DNA from: Teredinibacter turnerae T7901
GTDB lineage: Bacteria; Pseudomonadota; Gammaproteobacteria; Pseudomonadales; Cellvibrionaceae
DNA length: 64,000 nucleotides
Assembly (NCBI RefSeq): GCF_000023025.1
Contig: NC_012997.1
Span: 1,720,764 to 1,784,763 of the forward strand
Reading direction: 5' to 3'
Of the stretch, positions 47,601 through 53,029 are shown piece by piece. The position numbers and the translations under genes are program-made. Numbering within the stretch: the first letter of the stretch is position 1; each line of letters begins with the position of its first letter. Below the pieces are notes generated by a model, which worked only from the letters and a program-made list of their open reading frames with translations, was not told the origin of the DNA and made no database searches.

Positions 47601-49211
47601 GCGAATAGTATCGACATAGACTCTGGCGCGGGTACCTTGCTACAGCAGGCGATTATTCAAACGCATTCAGGCGGTGATGTGCGTTTGAGCGGTAACACCG
47701 TCTTACAAGACGCCGCAATAAACAGCAGCGGTAACCTGGAGGTCGCAGCCGAAACGGAATTCAATCAAAGTGGGGCGATTGCTGTGTCTGGCGATGCTCG
47801 ATTCACAACTAATGGCGGGCTGCGGATGAGTGGCACGGCAACTACCAGCGTTGCAGGAACCCTGGAGTTTGATGTTGCTGGCGATCTGGCGTTACTGGGC
47901 GTTGCGGCGAACCGGGTAACGGTTACCGCGGGCGGTGATTACACGCAGGCTGGAGAATTGGCAGGTGCGCAAGGTGTTACTGTCGAATCCGGCTCATTAG
48001 TAGTCAACGCAAATGGCAGTATGAGTTCCGCCAGTGGCGACGTGCAAATAACCAGTAGTGGTGATGCCGATGTGCAGTCACTGAAAGCCGGTAATCAGTT
48101 GGTGATTAATTCAGGGGGTACATTAACCACGGGTAGCGGTATTCAGTCCGGTAGCGGTGGTGCAGCATTGAGCGGTGACGCTGCCGTTGTGGTGCAGGGC
48201 GACCTGGCAAATATTAACGGAAATCTTGAGCTGAACTCCTCCGAAGGGAATATCGACATCCGTGCGCGCGTTGCTCCTACCGGGGAAATTATCGCCAATG
48301 CAGCGGGCAATATTGTCATGGCGCAAACTGGCGAGTTTGTGGCTGGCGGCACGCAGGCAATTGCTCTCACCGCTGGTGGCGATATTTCAACGTCGACCAT
48401 TACGGCGAGCGAAGGCGATATTACGCTCACCGCTGGTGGTGGGGTGATGGATTCGACCTCTCAGGCAACTGTATCCGGTAAACGCCTGGTGATCGCCTCG
48501 ACCAGTGGTGTTGGCGAGCAGCGTGAAAATGGCCTGATAGGCGGGGACTTCCAGACCAATGTGGAAACTCTGCACTTAAGCAATACAGCGCGTGATACAA
48601 ATGTAAGCGTGGTGAACGAAGGCTCTCTGGTTGTCGAACATTTGGGTAATAACGGTGACATTACGCTAGCAGTACTAGCGGGAGATATAGTTTTGGATAA
48701 CTCTCCTGCGTTGCCCTATGTTGACGCCGAGGACGCCAACGATGCGGGTGGTGTGAGCAATGCGAATTATGATATTGGCGATCTTAATTTGTTTGCAGTC
48801 AATGGCAGTATTCTGGCGTTGGGCGATTTCAAAACCAGTGAACCCGATATTGTTGCAGAGAATGCGACTCTTCTTGCGATGCAATATGGCGATCAGTTCA
48901 GAAAGCTAGTCTATTACGTGAAAAATCGCTTAACCATTGATAGTGAATTAAATGCGGGAATCAGCTACGGACGCAGTTACTATAATGGCATAGCGCCTGA
49001 GTTTGTGGACGATTTCTCCAACCGCCGCCCCAGTATTTTTGATTTAAATAACAATGGTGGTGAGCAGCTTGTGGAAGTTGAAGAGCTGGTTGAAGTTGAT
49101 CCTGCAATCTTTACTTCGGTAAGTAACTATTTCTTCGATGATGTATCCATCCGCTTACCGAACGATCAATTGTACGAGGACGAGCTTGAAGAACTGGCGC
49201 AAGCCAACTAA
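29658..49211 (+). CDS. giant TpsA-type exoprotein (two-partner secretion adhesin)
   Basis: 6,517 residues from ATG 29658; an in-frame TTG at 29643 is less likely. An extended signal peptide (about 1-35) precedes a TPS haemagglutination domain (about 36-280) with GGTVTGGTGSIS, IDWQSYDVAANE and NPHGIIFGEGASVNVGG. The sequence then passes through the family segment SLGLAGEWLIDPYNITISDD (near 475). Glycine-rich sequence follows to about 1130. From about 1130 to 5610 runs a degenerate repeat of 65-75 residues, NWxI-x(n)-FSGIExxxGGxxxDxFxI-x(n)-GGxGxDxF, recalling a calcium-binding RTX-like beta-roll/solenoid. The last 900 residues are a FHA-like beta-helix without a recognisable toxin domain. It would be exported by the adjacent TpsB and act as a surface adhesin or scaffold. 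Confidence 0.92.
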   Translation: MKNIKTWDQQKRFKLSCLALAVQMASGPVIAGPEGGTVTGGTGSISRAGNTTTITQQTDRMAIDWQSYDVAANERVQYIQPTSSSISLNRILSNRGSQIHGQIDANGQVFLINPHGIIFGEGASVNVGGLLASGLNIRTDDFINGEFTLEGISGSEGTVVNHGLINAALGGSVSLVGKRVENHGLIAARLGRVNLAAGNEAVLTFDQSGLMGVRVSQETLESDLGVDAAVINSGRIDANGGQILLTGSVSEDIFSQAVNHEGQAKSVVVHEDGSFTLGAGGAGGAGGDVVNTGSLSVSCADGAAGSIVAVGENVTSSGEVHADGAGGHIELHASDTTLLTDNAVVSANSSDGIAGEIRLLGYNVGLFGNSVVNAQGAFGGGDILIGGDLSGKNPLVRNAEFTFIGRNSFTNASATSDGDGGRIIAFAANTLRSYGHLAAQSGVNSGNGGFIETSGLQGFEITSTPSAGARNSLGLAGEWLIDPYNITISDDTGSVDPETGDDGDAVFRPTESGAVINIGMLLKALQGVDSDNAGSNVTIYTASDGVDEAGDIRFLSNLITTDQLTSARLLTLIADNDIYLSGYIDATVVGGSASTLSLNFNAANNIVIGEDADILTPGGTINFHADNDIINNNSGLEINAAEINFIADYDFIEGASAIGGSGSIVAGDGFFADDDGDGIDGNDQNGVFYSVVGSEIKTFGAPVQIKGSGIHLHNVNSSGEVNRAGGDVLLHSLVGGININKIVSDGGSGQVFTGAASYQYGSPGRDGGEIYLSSDGGAISVAEMLSSVGGAGVAPDTAVGATGTQQGQNGGDGGAIIVSASNCVGECITLADIVASGGDGDGFSNGNNGAGALEYSAMGGDGGSIFIGAKPVENSSEAVFSQISVNGAITSNGGKGVGHGTLYTSVLNENGDAWVYRRYISQAEGYALLDGVTVLAESGRGGAGGDVRLGYIVLRDGGSESYISSNTDKILVGGAIRVNGGAGGFEENYEILNSNVEGADGGAGGQVLFIGGEAIVNNEIYANGGRGGNWQFQGNSDSSSLVHAAGDGGGAGKVVIRASNTELNNDLFLLGGGISPITSDGVSSPEAGLSGVVAILVQGAEGQVKIGLKQEFSSDVQVSAAIPVEASTHHLIGPTLSAGVANNWLITGSNIGNLNSSITFSNIGNLVGGDNADVFTLQEGGRILGSIKGGAGDDQIIGSDNSLTWALNVEGVLNSDGTSIDEIRYGEIFIDENDDYQKGVSETVHVGRFEGIEILTGGDASDTFYLGTNNLDLTIYGGDGDGDGDGDVGGLDTIIAETTATTFTINGGVVEQGSVVDLDNNWTIDGTQDKLIIDPNGSSSQVSFTGIENVTGGKAADTFTLAGGPTISLDGGEGIDELKAAGGNGETNNWEISGADSGNLNSQDFAGIENLTGSNADDVFTLSCGENVACAISGTITGGGGTDKIEGKNIDSIWLLTSDTDPTSTLFGKLISDVNSNGSDDSEDETATDSILIARFEDIETLQGATAKDTYRVEADGHQLTIKDSGGENAIYANTGKDNAWAINDTSTTDNSNDSHLTTEGASTSIYFEGVQQLYGGDTTSDDFTVSGDSFTGVTYVNGMGGAGDELDVSATALGDVTVALGGAFDGATIQADNIENVVGSGEGDTLVASYATHNQWDITDVNQGDITLTEIDDDTKTFGVLFTGFSSLHGGAGNDDFSIADGGSAAAIDGAEGANTLSVTNSADVDWVLDGISKGQVKYGTDSISFAGIGSITGNSTNDSFTGLDAATNWDITTATGGDLYVRNTDGSNGNRLITISGMEALKGGDNVDVFAISSNSVTKNIDGGNGKDAYNINTSGLTLSITDAGGDEDTITAATGTANYWAITDLTAGTLSDGSGAPASGDPKITFSGIDTLVGEENIADLFVFSLANATLSVDGGSQSSEGVKDTASYANVAVSESAPLVIAVGNTGLVGIETLNGGDDASALYRTIQGSDDADAITLDGTNSGRVGSTGFSGFGNVDALGGDDTITIDSGASLVGKVYGGSGSDTFNTDSAAAVDIFGGKPGADASEDEDTLTLTDTADVTWSLVATDSSVGNVVFNGIESVNGGSGVDTFNISAASVGKVDGGDGSDEFNITAADLDFQIMGSGGAEDKLSYNVDEDVSWTIGATNTVGAIEFSGIESVSGGGRTDTFFISASSVSDFDGGEGDDVYNINADNLDFSIADSSGTHDVINTATGTSNYWAITNDAEGVLSNGLSAPGSSAPTVSFGGIETVNGETGAIDRFVFSVATAAIDLDGGSETGPVTDIVSFANVTADAANPFTFSIGDSRFSNIEKFEGASSALFSTLTATSGADAITISGRNSGNINALDFSGFAYVDALSGADVITLQSAAEMSGAVYGGAGSDTFNVDAAAVVALYGGTDAVDTPADTDKLTLTGSAAVSWTIAALSSIGGVDFSGVESVIGGDGVDIFNIATSSVATIDGGDGNDIFNINADNLSFSIADNAGTSDTINAATGTANYWTVSGDDSGKLSSNATALPAISFSGIDTLVGENNFVDTFVFSIANASIVVDGGTQSPSNTIIDIASYAGVAGELKVTVGNAGLLNIEEIQGGANAATSTISGSANADTISISGHNAGSIGATLFSGFGNVDAAGGNDKITVTTGGALDGALSGGAGSDEFTVASLADIQIYGGTAGEDASGFTDILNAADSTDLSWSIGVNSSVGTVNFRGIETVRGGSADDTFTVSASDVTSLEGLAGDDAFKIGQNVSITIAGGGQTTATPTGDTIELTHTAPATWMLDSSPSVANGTATVNFSNIETVYGNSGVDTFDITVASVDSIYGGGGNDIFNTLSTLDITLSGEAGSDLIDLTDTGFVIWTIDGDAFGERAGSVKFLGMESAQGGSGVDTFNVTASSVAKLDGGAGSDIFNINADNLSFSIADTAGASDTINAATGTANYWTVSGDDSGKLSSNATTLPAISFSGIDKLVGEDNFVDTFVFSIADASIVVDGGTQSPSDTINDIASYAGVAGELNVTVGNSGLLNIEEIQGGANAATSTIYGSDSADTISISGHNAGSIGTTLFSGFGNVDAAGGNDTLTVTAAGALDGALSGGSGSDRFNVAADVGLRIYGDTSTTSSSGTDVIALAHDGDAQWNIAGVSTVTNESATVTFSGIETVEGQAGTDTFTVTADGVARIEGGGGADVFNVLSTVNTVLAGGSQPDGAFDSLMLTDTGSVNWTVNGDSQGDSVGNVRFSGMEQAYGSSGADTFTISANTVGSFYGRGGDDWFVIGSNSVVAFVDGGSHSTGGADHIDLNFSTSASWNINGQTDGSGQVVETVAPSSGGGTVSFANVEFAHGSSGRDTFNIGSASLTHIFGDEGSDTFNVQYGFTPIISGNTNTGSGNGTDVLVLNHSNAADWTLDATPTVANGGSTELSFSGIETVRGSSGKDTFTLSENSVARIEGGAGDDDFILQRADLTIMIDGGTSNADTLTVDAATDLNWSLTGAMSTLAPSAGGGSEVTFSNIETINAGSGADLFEISGAAVQSVFGRGGNDTFQVVDASVSGVSLDGGSGTTNTLELAHNGGANWVLDASGGSINTTGVIDITFTGVNQLSGSEYDNGGGVDTFTINSAFTGDIASRGGADIFNINAAINGTLNGGTGADTFYISATVNNGLADSSDILGENGADTFYLNNDVASTRISGGLSNSSGDTIFGYTTDSRWDLGTSLSTVASAAASTTFTGIENLEGRNSAADTFHLSNGVPLDFFSINAGDAESVVDSLDVSAYELTNNQLDINSSIVQDLVNNVERVVGSGTQELTATSSAGETVNWILADVDGGIAENEGTVNGFEFVGFNSLLGNAGNDVFTFNGGTLTGDIDGAGGTNTVSRTDLAGAATWSITDENAGSLTGLSGSFSNIHKLAGNSLNDNFEFIDTRTGGPNRNGVWLGEIEGGAGNGIDAITSKKEQGSVWRIRGNGAGSVDGWLADFSGIEQLNGAQEYADTFNIYDQGKIQSIFGGDSTPNNNHDILNAENSASLNTWELDRENGGALYVGEGDAREVMVANFDSVEELIGAGGKDVFRFIDAGSISGKIYGENPSGDYAPETNNLTDTLDLTQYTKTVVVIIGQGGDSGGASGDIAGSFAIESVEVTLFDSSNENQRTELHGTGNISQWQITGENTIFIPELGLTYSGYKYLVGRSEVSDTFTFFENGALTGGIKGNGASGSLGDSGYDTIVGYGHSSATNWNISATGKGASNINGKEFSFDGIEEIKGGNGVDEFSVFSQANATIAMHLDGGDGANRFVIDSPLDGTLTAGSGADAFVLNAYVTGEVNGGAGSDTFSVGSSLSDMSLIGGSGADDVLSIDYLSAADWEISDTGWVVRDDGTDGQINRIQLSGFETFYGSNRADHVFFNDTTFNGQFYGRGGADEFTLGRSGLAFALNGGYDSTNNSDVDTATDKVINSHSDDAVWSFAAGGASVTAGGSQVALSGIESLTGGAGQDNVTITTPIFSINTGAGNDVIQVAANIEGGIKTGAGADTTTLTADNLTMSIDGGDTDTELDRLVGYNTLNNWSVAAAGNNRLTNGASGSIVFSGFESLTGGAQADTFDIRASLAGSVSGLGGNDVFTLASSVVGGVFGGSGNDSFSVTTTGFNIDGGDDVDAFTFAMATGDSNAWVITSTGTGTVTNNDASAGSGAVGFNGIESITSGGLADSFLFNAAISGGVDGGDGANNFTLARNGLSFAITGGADSDTLTATHNAGGVWTNTDAAQTVVDGSGTVTFSSIESFVTGDGADTVIVDRAMRRIVTNGGNDQVTTSVVIQDGIATGAGDDVIRVTTGGLSFSVDGGADGALGDKFIGADIAADATGQPISVWQITGTNSGDYSTDSGVNAIDFVGVESLTGGFGNDRFVFSQSGSLAGVINGGGERAVFADPDNPDYSNSSADVFGDSIDARALAGAHTFTEETARSIGTTLSFTDVELIRVTASVTEAERDTIKSGNQDNAWLIDAKNSGLLTNATTSTRFVGFQNIQGGEGKDAFTVAGENNSLIDGRIDGGSGAAFDSIDYSLVNADKTITLGNSDGGITDIEGVTGYRDGVEARYRRILIGASGTNDGEDSTWTITGVNDGSFERGGQSYQFENFDTLIGLANADHFVITGAGAITGGINGGAGVNSLSSAAAATSQSFTLAASEADFSNNNSTHLLGFNRVTAADGGSDTLIGLQAQNNNWSTTGDAAGSVNGTFNFSGIDNLVGGGLADQFVFSGAGKLSGIIDGGANTAQAQDSVDLQSLNRDLAVGIGNQLPAGENVEFRVTNIEELQANRSFNNTLVGDTRANVWRVTSNNAGELNQSQADGSAKTVVFNGFSNLVGNTGADTFTFVGDGRISGIVVGGEGIDTLDLTAASKAGSELFVTLLSNRAQSVDASADVSALAVETLMGSQVSGQVSSLRAGDQTNNWQITGTNQGRINSSTQFTDFANLIGGAADDSFVFTTSASGSGELTGYIDGGAHTASGRDSADLSALAVVDVQLGGDTGMRNIEFFRGNNSNSTLRAETRVNNWSISGENIGTLNTLVAFAGFNQLVGGALADTYQVAAGGAVTGSIQAGQGDDRLELALGEVTNGSVRFLGGAGNDSLLVSGGNEDTRVSFTPETLEPGVSQLVYANSKDGTQYSALFSETETLNDTVVAASLTVNDTTNADDLVLRNSAVEMAGSPTLNYSGKQSLLVAADANDTVTLSGTVVLPGRLTIENAAVIAEAGSVLRADSLLLDGTGAVGDASNRVHTDINQLLVSAGTNPVFLAEANQLGINELSTSGLVDIIAAGNIFDNASLTTQGESSELRLVSAGGSISLDNNNSFAGEITLAAADDVTVNSVSRLNIAGLTAQHAVVTAQGNVTASGSVVVDDTLELSASGNLAFTHADNSLGNVSVLQAGDVTLLDKGVLTLASLNASGNVATTSNGLQVLGNVEGANLTMDAGTNAAAINGQLDAQNTLLLSANGVTVSSQLTANSIDIDSGAGTLLQQAIIQTHSGGDVRLSGNTVLQDAAINSSGNLEVAAETEFNQSGAIAVSGDARFTTNGGLRMSGTATTSVAGTLEFDVAGDLALLGVAANRVTVTAGGDYTQAGELAGAQGVTVESGSLVVNANGSMSSASGDVQITSSGDADVQSLKAGNQLVINSGGTLTTGSGIQSGSGGAALSGDAAVVVQGDLANINGNLELNSSEGNIDIRARVAPTGEIIANAAGNIVMAQTGEFVAGGTQAIALTAGGDISTSTITASEGDITLTAGGGVMDSTSQATVSGKRLVIASTSGVGEQRENGLIGGDFQTNVETLHLSNTARDTNVSVVNEGSLVVEHLGNNGDITLAVLAGDIVLDNSPALPYVDAEDANDAGGVSNANYDIGDLNLFAVNGSILALGDFKTSEPDIVAENATLLAMQYGDQFRKLVYYVKNRLTIDSELNAGISYGRSYYNGIAPEFVDDFSNRRPSIFDLNNNGGEQLVEVEELVEVDPAIFTSVSNYFFDDVSIRLPNDQLYEDELEELAQAN
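30491..30517 (+). repeat. 9-bp tandem repeat (three units) inside tpsA
   Basis: Three copies of CGCTGGGGG encode a Gly/Ala run (GAGGAGGAGG). Units are multiples of three, so copy-number change would alter length and not the frame. Confidence 0.7.
33489..33518 (+). repeat. hexanucleotide repeat (GGTGAT)5 inside tpsA
   Basis: Five GGTGAT units encode a Gly-Asp run (GDGDGDGDGD) in the acidic, calcium-binding-like part of the protein. Copy-number change would stay in frame. Confidence 0.8.
37068..38954 (+). repeat. 1,314-bp higher-order repeat inside tpsA
   Basis: The segments 37068-37640 and 38382-38954 are nearly identical at an offset of 1,314 bp (438 codons). They cover NINADNLSFSIAD through GSIGxTLFSGFGNVDAAGGND. 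More diverged members of the same module begin near 35150 and 36235. Recent internal duplication is the simplest reading. Confidence 0.8.
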
Positions 49212-49269
49212 GCGAATACATAGTAAATAAACGCTAAAAAATCTGATGTAATTTGTCGTGTTTGGGGGG

Positions 49270-49300
49270 AGTCCCGTCTGCGGCGGAGCCGCGCGGGACT
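49270..49300 (+). promoter_or_regulatory. GC-rich stem-loop between tpsA and tpsB
   Basis: A nested inverted repeat AGTCCCG-tct-GCGGC-gga-GCCGC-g-CGGGACT, with no T-run after it. It lies in the 111-bp gap between tpsA and tpsB. It could act as an attenuator or as an RNA-processing or stabilising hairpin that sets the ratio of exoprotein to transporter. Confidence 0.6.
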
Positions 49301-49337
49301 AAATGGAGTGAATAAGTAAAATATGGTTAAGGAATTA

Positions 49338-51248
49338 ATGGTCGGCTTCGGTCGTTTTGGCTTGGTCGCTACGCTTTGTGTAACTACTTTCGCGAATGCA
49401 GGGTTTTTGGAACTACCGGATACGCAAGAGGTGCCGGAATACGAAGAAAAAACCATGCGTTTGGATCTCGACATCCCCAATGTGCGTGAACGCGATCCTG
49501 ATCCAATGGGTGGCCCTCGCCTCAATGTCAAAGAATTTCGTGTGCAGGGTATCGTTGAATACCCAGAACTCGGTCTGACGCGAGAAGCGCTGATTAAACG
49601 GGTGGAACAAATTCGCTTTGACCTCATGCAAGAAGGAGAACTGCTGGAGTCCGGTTACACCGTGGACGAAGTCAGCGAAGTTTCTGACTTGCTGGCGGAA
49701 ATCGAAGAGGATACCAAGGGCGAGCATGTTACTGCGGTAGAAGTTCAGCGGTTGGTGTTTTTGATTCGGGAACAGCGGCGTAATCGCGGTGTTACGCTGG
49801 GAATGATCGAGTCTGTTGCCGATGTGATTACCCGTTACTACCGGGAGGCGGGTTTTATTCTGGCCAAAGCCTATATTCCTGAGCAACATGTGCGCGATGG
49901 CGTTGTGACCTTAACGCTGTTACTCGGTGAGTTGGGCGAAGTATCCGTCAATGAAAACAAGCGTCACTCGGATTGGATTATCGGCCGGGTGTTCAAGAGT
50001 GCCTTGGGTAAGCCGGTTACCGCAAAAGGTATTGAAGAGCGACTATATCTTGTTAACGATTACCCGGGTATCAGCTCGAGGGGATATTTCGAGCCCGGTT
50101 CTCAGGTTGGCGATACCAAGCTCAATGTGAACGTCGTCAACGAGAAATGGTTCGACAGCAACGTGCGTTTGGACAATCACGGTGCGGAAGGTAGCGGTAA
50201 ATACCGCCTCTATTCGGACTTTTTTCTACACAGCCCGTTCGGCCTGGCGGATCAATTACAACTGGGTTTGCTGGCATCTTTCGAGCCGGACAATTCCAAT
50301 TTTGGCCAGATTCGTTATCAAACGAATATTTTGCACCCACGCATCAAACTCTATGCGGGCGCATCTACCAACGAATTTACCCTTGACCAAACCGTTAATA
50401 CCGGCAATTCCAACCAGCAGTCACAAACAACCACGTCTTACGCGGGGGAGAGCCTGGTAACCGACTTTGGGATTACTTACAAAATAAAACGCAGCCGGGT
50501 TTCTAACCACGCCATTGATCTTAACGGGTCCCGGGTCAGTTCGCAGTACGGGCTTGCAGAACAGCAAAGTTATCTGGAAGACACGTTAAAAATAACAGCA
50601 TTAACTTATTCATTCGACACTATTAATGAGCGTGCGCGTCGGCTGCATCAAGCGGCTTTTACACTTAAAGAAATGAAGGCGGTTGATGGCTCGTTCGCGC
50701 AACAAGAAGGTGGCGATGAAGCGGCTTATATCTTTGCCTATGACTATTCGTTACTCACCTTTTTGCCACTGCCATTTACCGAAAAAGAAAGTCGTATTCT
50801 GGTGCGCTCCTCGGGGCAATACTCCGAAAAATCTCTGGCTTCGTCGGTACAGTTCGGGATTGGTGGGCCAACAAAATCGCGGGCGTACGCAGTTAACCGT
50901 TTTTTCGGCGACTATGGCGTATATCTTGGTGCTGACTGGCAGTTCGATGGGTTTGGCGGCGACAAATTGAGTCTGTTCGGACGAAAGTTGAGTGACGTGC
51001 TCCAGCCTTACTTATTTACTGATATGGCCTACTCTTATAAATATCCCCTGCAAGCGGATTCTGACGAGGGTGTGCGCGGTAGTTATGCCGACGCGGGTTT
51101 TGGTTTAAAACTCAACATTCAAAAAATGCGCTTTAACATGAGTTTCGCGAAGGGGATTGTTGCGAAGTACGAGGCCTCTTTTGATGTGAACGAGGAAGAT
51201 ACAGAAAAAGGCTCGAAGTTTTATTTCGATATGCAGTACAGCTTTTAG
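49338..51248 (+). CDS. TpsB outer-membrane transporter (ShlB/FhaC/HecB family)
   Basis: 636 residues from ATG 49338, which has AAGGA five bases upstream; a start at 49323 would add five residues. A signal peptide ends FANA. The POTRA_2-type region begins at LNVKEFRVQGIVEYPELGLT and contains GFILAKAYIPEQHVRDGVVTL. It is interrupted by an acidic helical stretch of about 80 residues (VEQIRFDLMQEGELLESGYT to REQRRNRGVTLG), longer than usual. The ShlB/FhaC beta-barrel follows from about residue 290, with NHGAEGSGKYRLYSDFFL and a terminal aromatic residue (DMQYSF) typical for outer-membrane insertion. As the partner directly downstream of tpsA, it should export the giant exoprotein. Confidence 0.93.
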   Translation: MVGFGRFGLVATLCVTTFANAGFLELPDTQEVPEYEEKTMRLDLDIPNVRERDPDPMGGPRLNVKEFRVQGIVEYPELGLTREALIKRVEQIRFDLMQEGELLESGYTVDEVSEVSDLLAEIEEDTKGEHVTAVEVQRLVFLIREQRRNRGVTLGMIESVADVITRYYREAGFILAKAYIPEQHVRDGVVTLTLLLGELGEVSVNENKRHSDWIIGRVFKSALGKPVTAKGIEERLYLVNDYPGISSRGYFEPGSQVGDTKLNVNVVNEKWFDSNVRLDNHGAEGSGKYRLYSDFFLHSPFGLADQLQLGLLASFEPDNSNFGQIRYQTNILHPRIKLYAGASTNEFTLDQTVNTGNSNQQSQTTTSYAGESLVTDFGITYKIKRSRVSNHAIDLNGSRVSSQYGLAEQQSYLEDTLKITALTYSFDTINERARRLHQAAFTLKEMKAVDGSFAQQEGGDEAAYIFAYDYSLLTFLPLPFTEKESRILVRSSGQYSEKSLASSVQFGIGGPTKSRAYAVNRFFGDYGVYLGADWQFDGFGGDKLSLFGRKLSDVLQPYLFTDMAYSYKYPLQADSDEGVRGSYADAGFGLKLNIQKMRFNMSFAKGIVAKYEASFDVNEEDTEKGSKFYFDMQYSF

Positions 51249-51363
51249 CCATCGCTAAAAAACGCCGCCGGGAGCGTAAGCTATGTGTGAGGGTGCTGCC
51301 AACACTGGAGATTGAGTGGGTTGTGATTTTGACATCCGGCGTTACAGCTGCGGTTAAACCGAT

Positions 51364-52887
51364 TTATTGTTCTGCGCTTTTAGTTGCTGAATCCTGTTTT
51401 TTATTCCTGCGCTCTGCAAACCACTCCGATAGCCGCAGCAGTATTTTTTTATCCGAACTCAAATAAATAAAGGTGCGTCGGGCGAGTATGTCTTCGGCGC
51501 AGCGTGCCCATTCATTTTCTACCAAATACTCCACCTCCCGCTCGTAGAGCATATTGCCGAAATGGATTCCCAGGTCCTGCTCGGAGGCTACGCCTTGCAG
51601 AATGCGCGTGGCGAGTTGCCCGTAGTTGCGCGCGAGACGGTGCACCAATTTTACGGGGAGTAGAGGGTGCGCAGTAGAAAGCTGTACCAAAAAGTCCGTC
51701 ATGCTTGATGTTGGAATATCTCCACCTGGCAAGGCGCGTTTTCTGCGCTCGCTGTGGGCTTTTTTTCCGGTGAATACCTGGAGTGCATCCAATGCCTGAC
51801 GTGCGGTTTTTTGGGCGAGAATGGGCTCGGCACCAAAAATATTCATCAATACAGCTTTACTGCCAGGGTTGTCGATATCCAGCAGTGGTACGGTGAGCGG
51901 CGTGTCGTCATTACCACAGGGGTCGTGAATAAGCGCAATATTGCCCCGGCGTTTGTAGAGGATATCTTCCCCCGTGAGCTTGCGTGCGTGCTGCTCTAAC
52001 TCTGGGCTGTTATTCCAGGCTTCGAGAAATTCCTGTTGTATATCGATACACTCCGCGTAGCCCTCCTGGTCGCACTTCAGCGGGCCAAAAGCGAGAATGT
52101 CGTCAGTGGCGTGGTACACATGAAAATCAAGTCTATTGCCACGAATTTTAAAAATTTTTCGAGCAGCCGGGTCGTGTTTTAATGGGTTGCGGAAAAAGAA
52201 TTGGGTGCGAAATTCGGCGGTTGCTTTTGCACGGGTTTGTACTTTTAGCACTTGTTCCAGCACATCGTTGGCCAGCCATCCACTGCAATTGACGATCCAA
52301 CGGCTGTTTACATGATAAGTACGCGAGGCGCTTTGGCTGCTCTCTAATGTCAGCCCCCAATGTTTTTCATACCGTTCTGCGCTCTGAACACGATGGTAGG
52401 TGACGATGTTCGCTCCATGGTGTTGGGCTTCCAGCGCGAGGCTGATGACCATGCGTGCGGGTTTAATTCGAGCAACTATGTTATAGCCTGCACTGGACGA
52501 ACTAGTGCTCGCAGATAAACTTCGATTGCGCAAGTGTTTGAAAATGCGTTGTACCAGCCGGGGACGCTCGTGGTTGGCCATTTCGCCATTGAGTTGCTGT
52601 ACCGGCAACAAGTCAATCAGGTGAGGTGCAACCTGTTGGAGGTGTTTAATTTCGTCCAACTGGTTGGTGAGCTGAAACAGGTCGAGAGCAGAGAGTGCTT
52701 GTAGATTGTGGGCCGCTAGGCTGACGGGTGGAGCTGAGGCGCCAGAAGCCAGATCGCGACTATGCACCAACAGGGTGGAGAGCCCACGGCTGGCTGCCTC
52801 TGATGCCACAGCGACACCATTGATGCCACCACCGATAACGGTGAGGTCGTAAGCATTGGCGATGTTGCCGGAGAATTCTGAGATCAT
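51364..52887 (-). CDS. FAD-dependent oxidoreductase, glycerol-3-phosphate dehydrogenase (GlpD)-like
   Basis: 507 residues from ATG 52887; an upstream TTG at 52908 is possible. The N-terminus has the FAD-binding dinucleotide fold YDLTVIGGGINGVAVASEAASRG and SRDLASGAS. The C-terminal part has the GlpD signature region (RALPGGDIP, LVHRLARNYGQLATRIL, MLYEREVEYLVENEWARCAEDILARRT). Aerobic GlpD oxidises glycerol-3-phosphate to dihydroxyacetone phosphate at the inner membrane, feeding electrons to quinone. The substrate-binding half looks divergent, with a Ser-rich insertion (SLSASTSSSSAG), and no glpK or glpF is nearby. A related dehydrogenase with another substrate is therefore possible. The gene is monocistronic and convergent with tpsB. 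Confidence 0.82.
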   Translation of the reverse strand: MISEFSGNIANAYDLTVIGGGINGVAVASEAASRGLSTLLVHSRDLASGASAPPVSLAAHNLQALSALDLFQLTNQLDEIKHLQQVAPHLIDLLPVQQLNGEMANHERPRLVQRIFKHLRNRSLSASTSSSSAGYNIVARIKPARMVISLALEAQHHGANIVTYHRVQSAERYEKHWGLTLESSQSASRTYHVNSRWIVNCSGWLANDVLEQVLKVQTRAKATAEFRTQFFFRNPLKHDPAARKIFKIRGNRLDFHVYHATDDILAFGPLKCDQEGYAECIDIQQEFLEAWNNSPELEQHARKLTGEDILYKRRGNIALIHDPCGNDDTPLTVPLLDIDNPGSKAVLMNIFGAEPILAQKTARQALDALQVFTGKKAHSERRKRALPGGDIPTSSMTDFLVQLSTAHPLLPVKLVHRLARNYGQLATRILQGVASEQDLGIHFGNMLYEREVEYLVENEWARCAEDILARRTFIYLSSDKKILLRLSEWFAERRNKKQDSATKSAEQ

Positions 52888-53029
52888 GGTCGGCCACTCT
52901 GCACGCAATATAGCGAGATATTAGCTTAGCAGGCGGTTGAAAGACAATCTGTGTTGAAACAGGATGCGGGGATTTGGCCGGGTAATTCCATTTTGCCGTT
53001 TGCCAAGCTGCCAAACGTACCGAAAAGGA

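Noticed and set aside
48900-49211. Contact-dependent inhibition (CdiA-CT toxin plus immunity) at the tpsA 3' end
   Set aside because: The C-terminus has no VENN-type boundary or toxin-like domain. The next gene is TpsB, not a small immunity gene.
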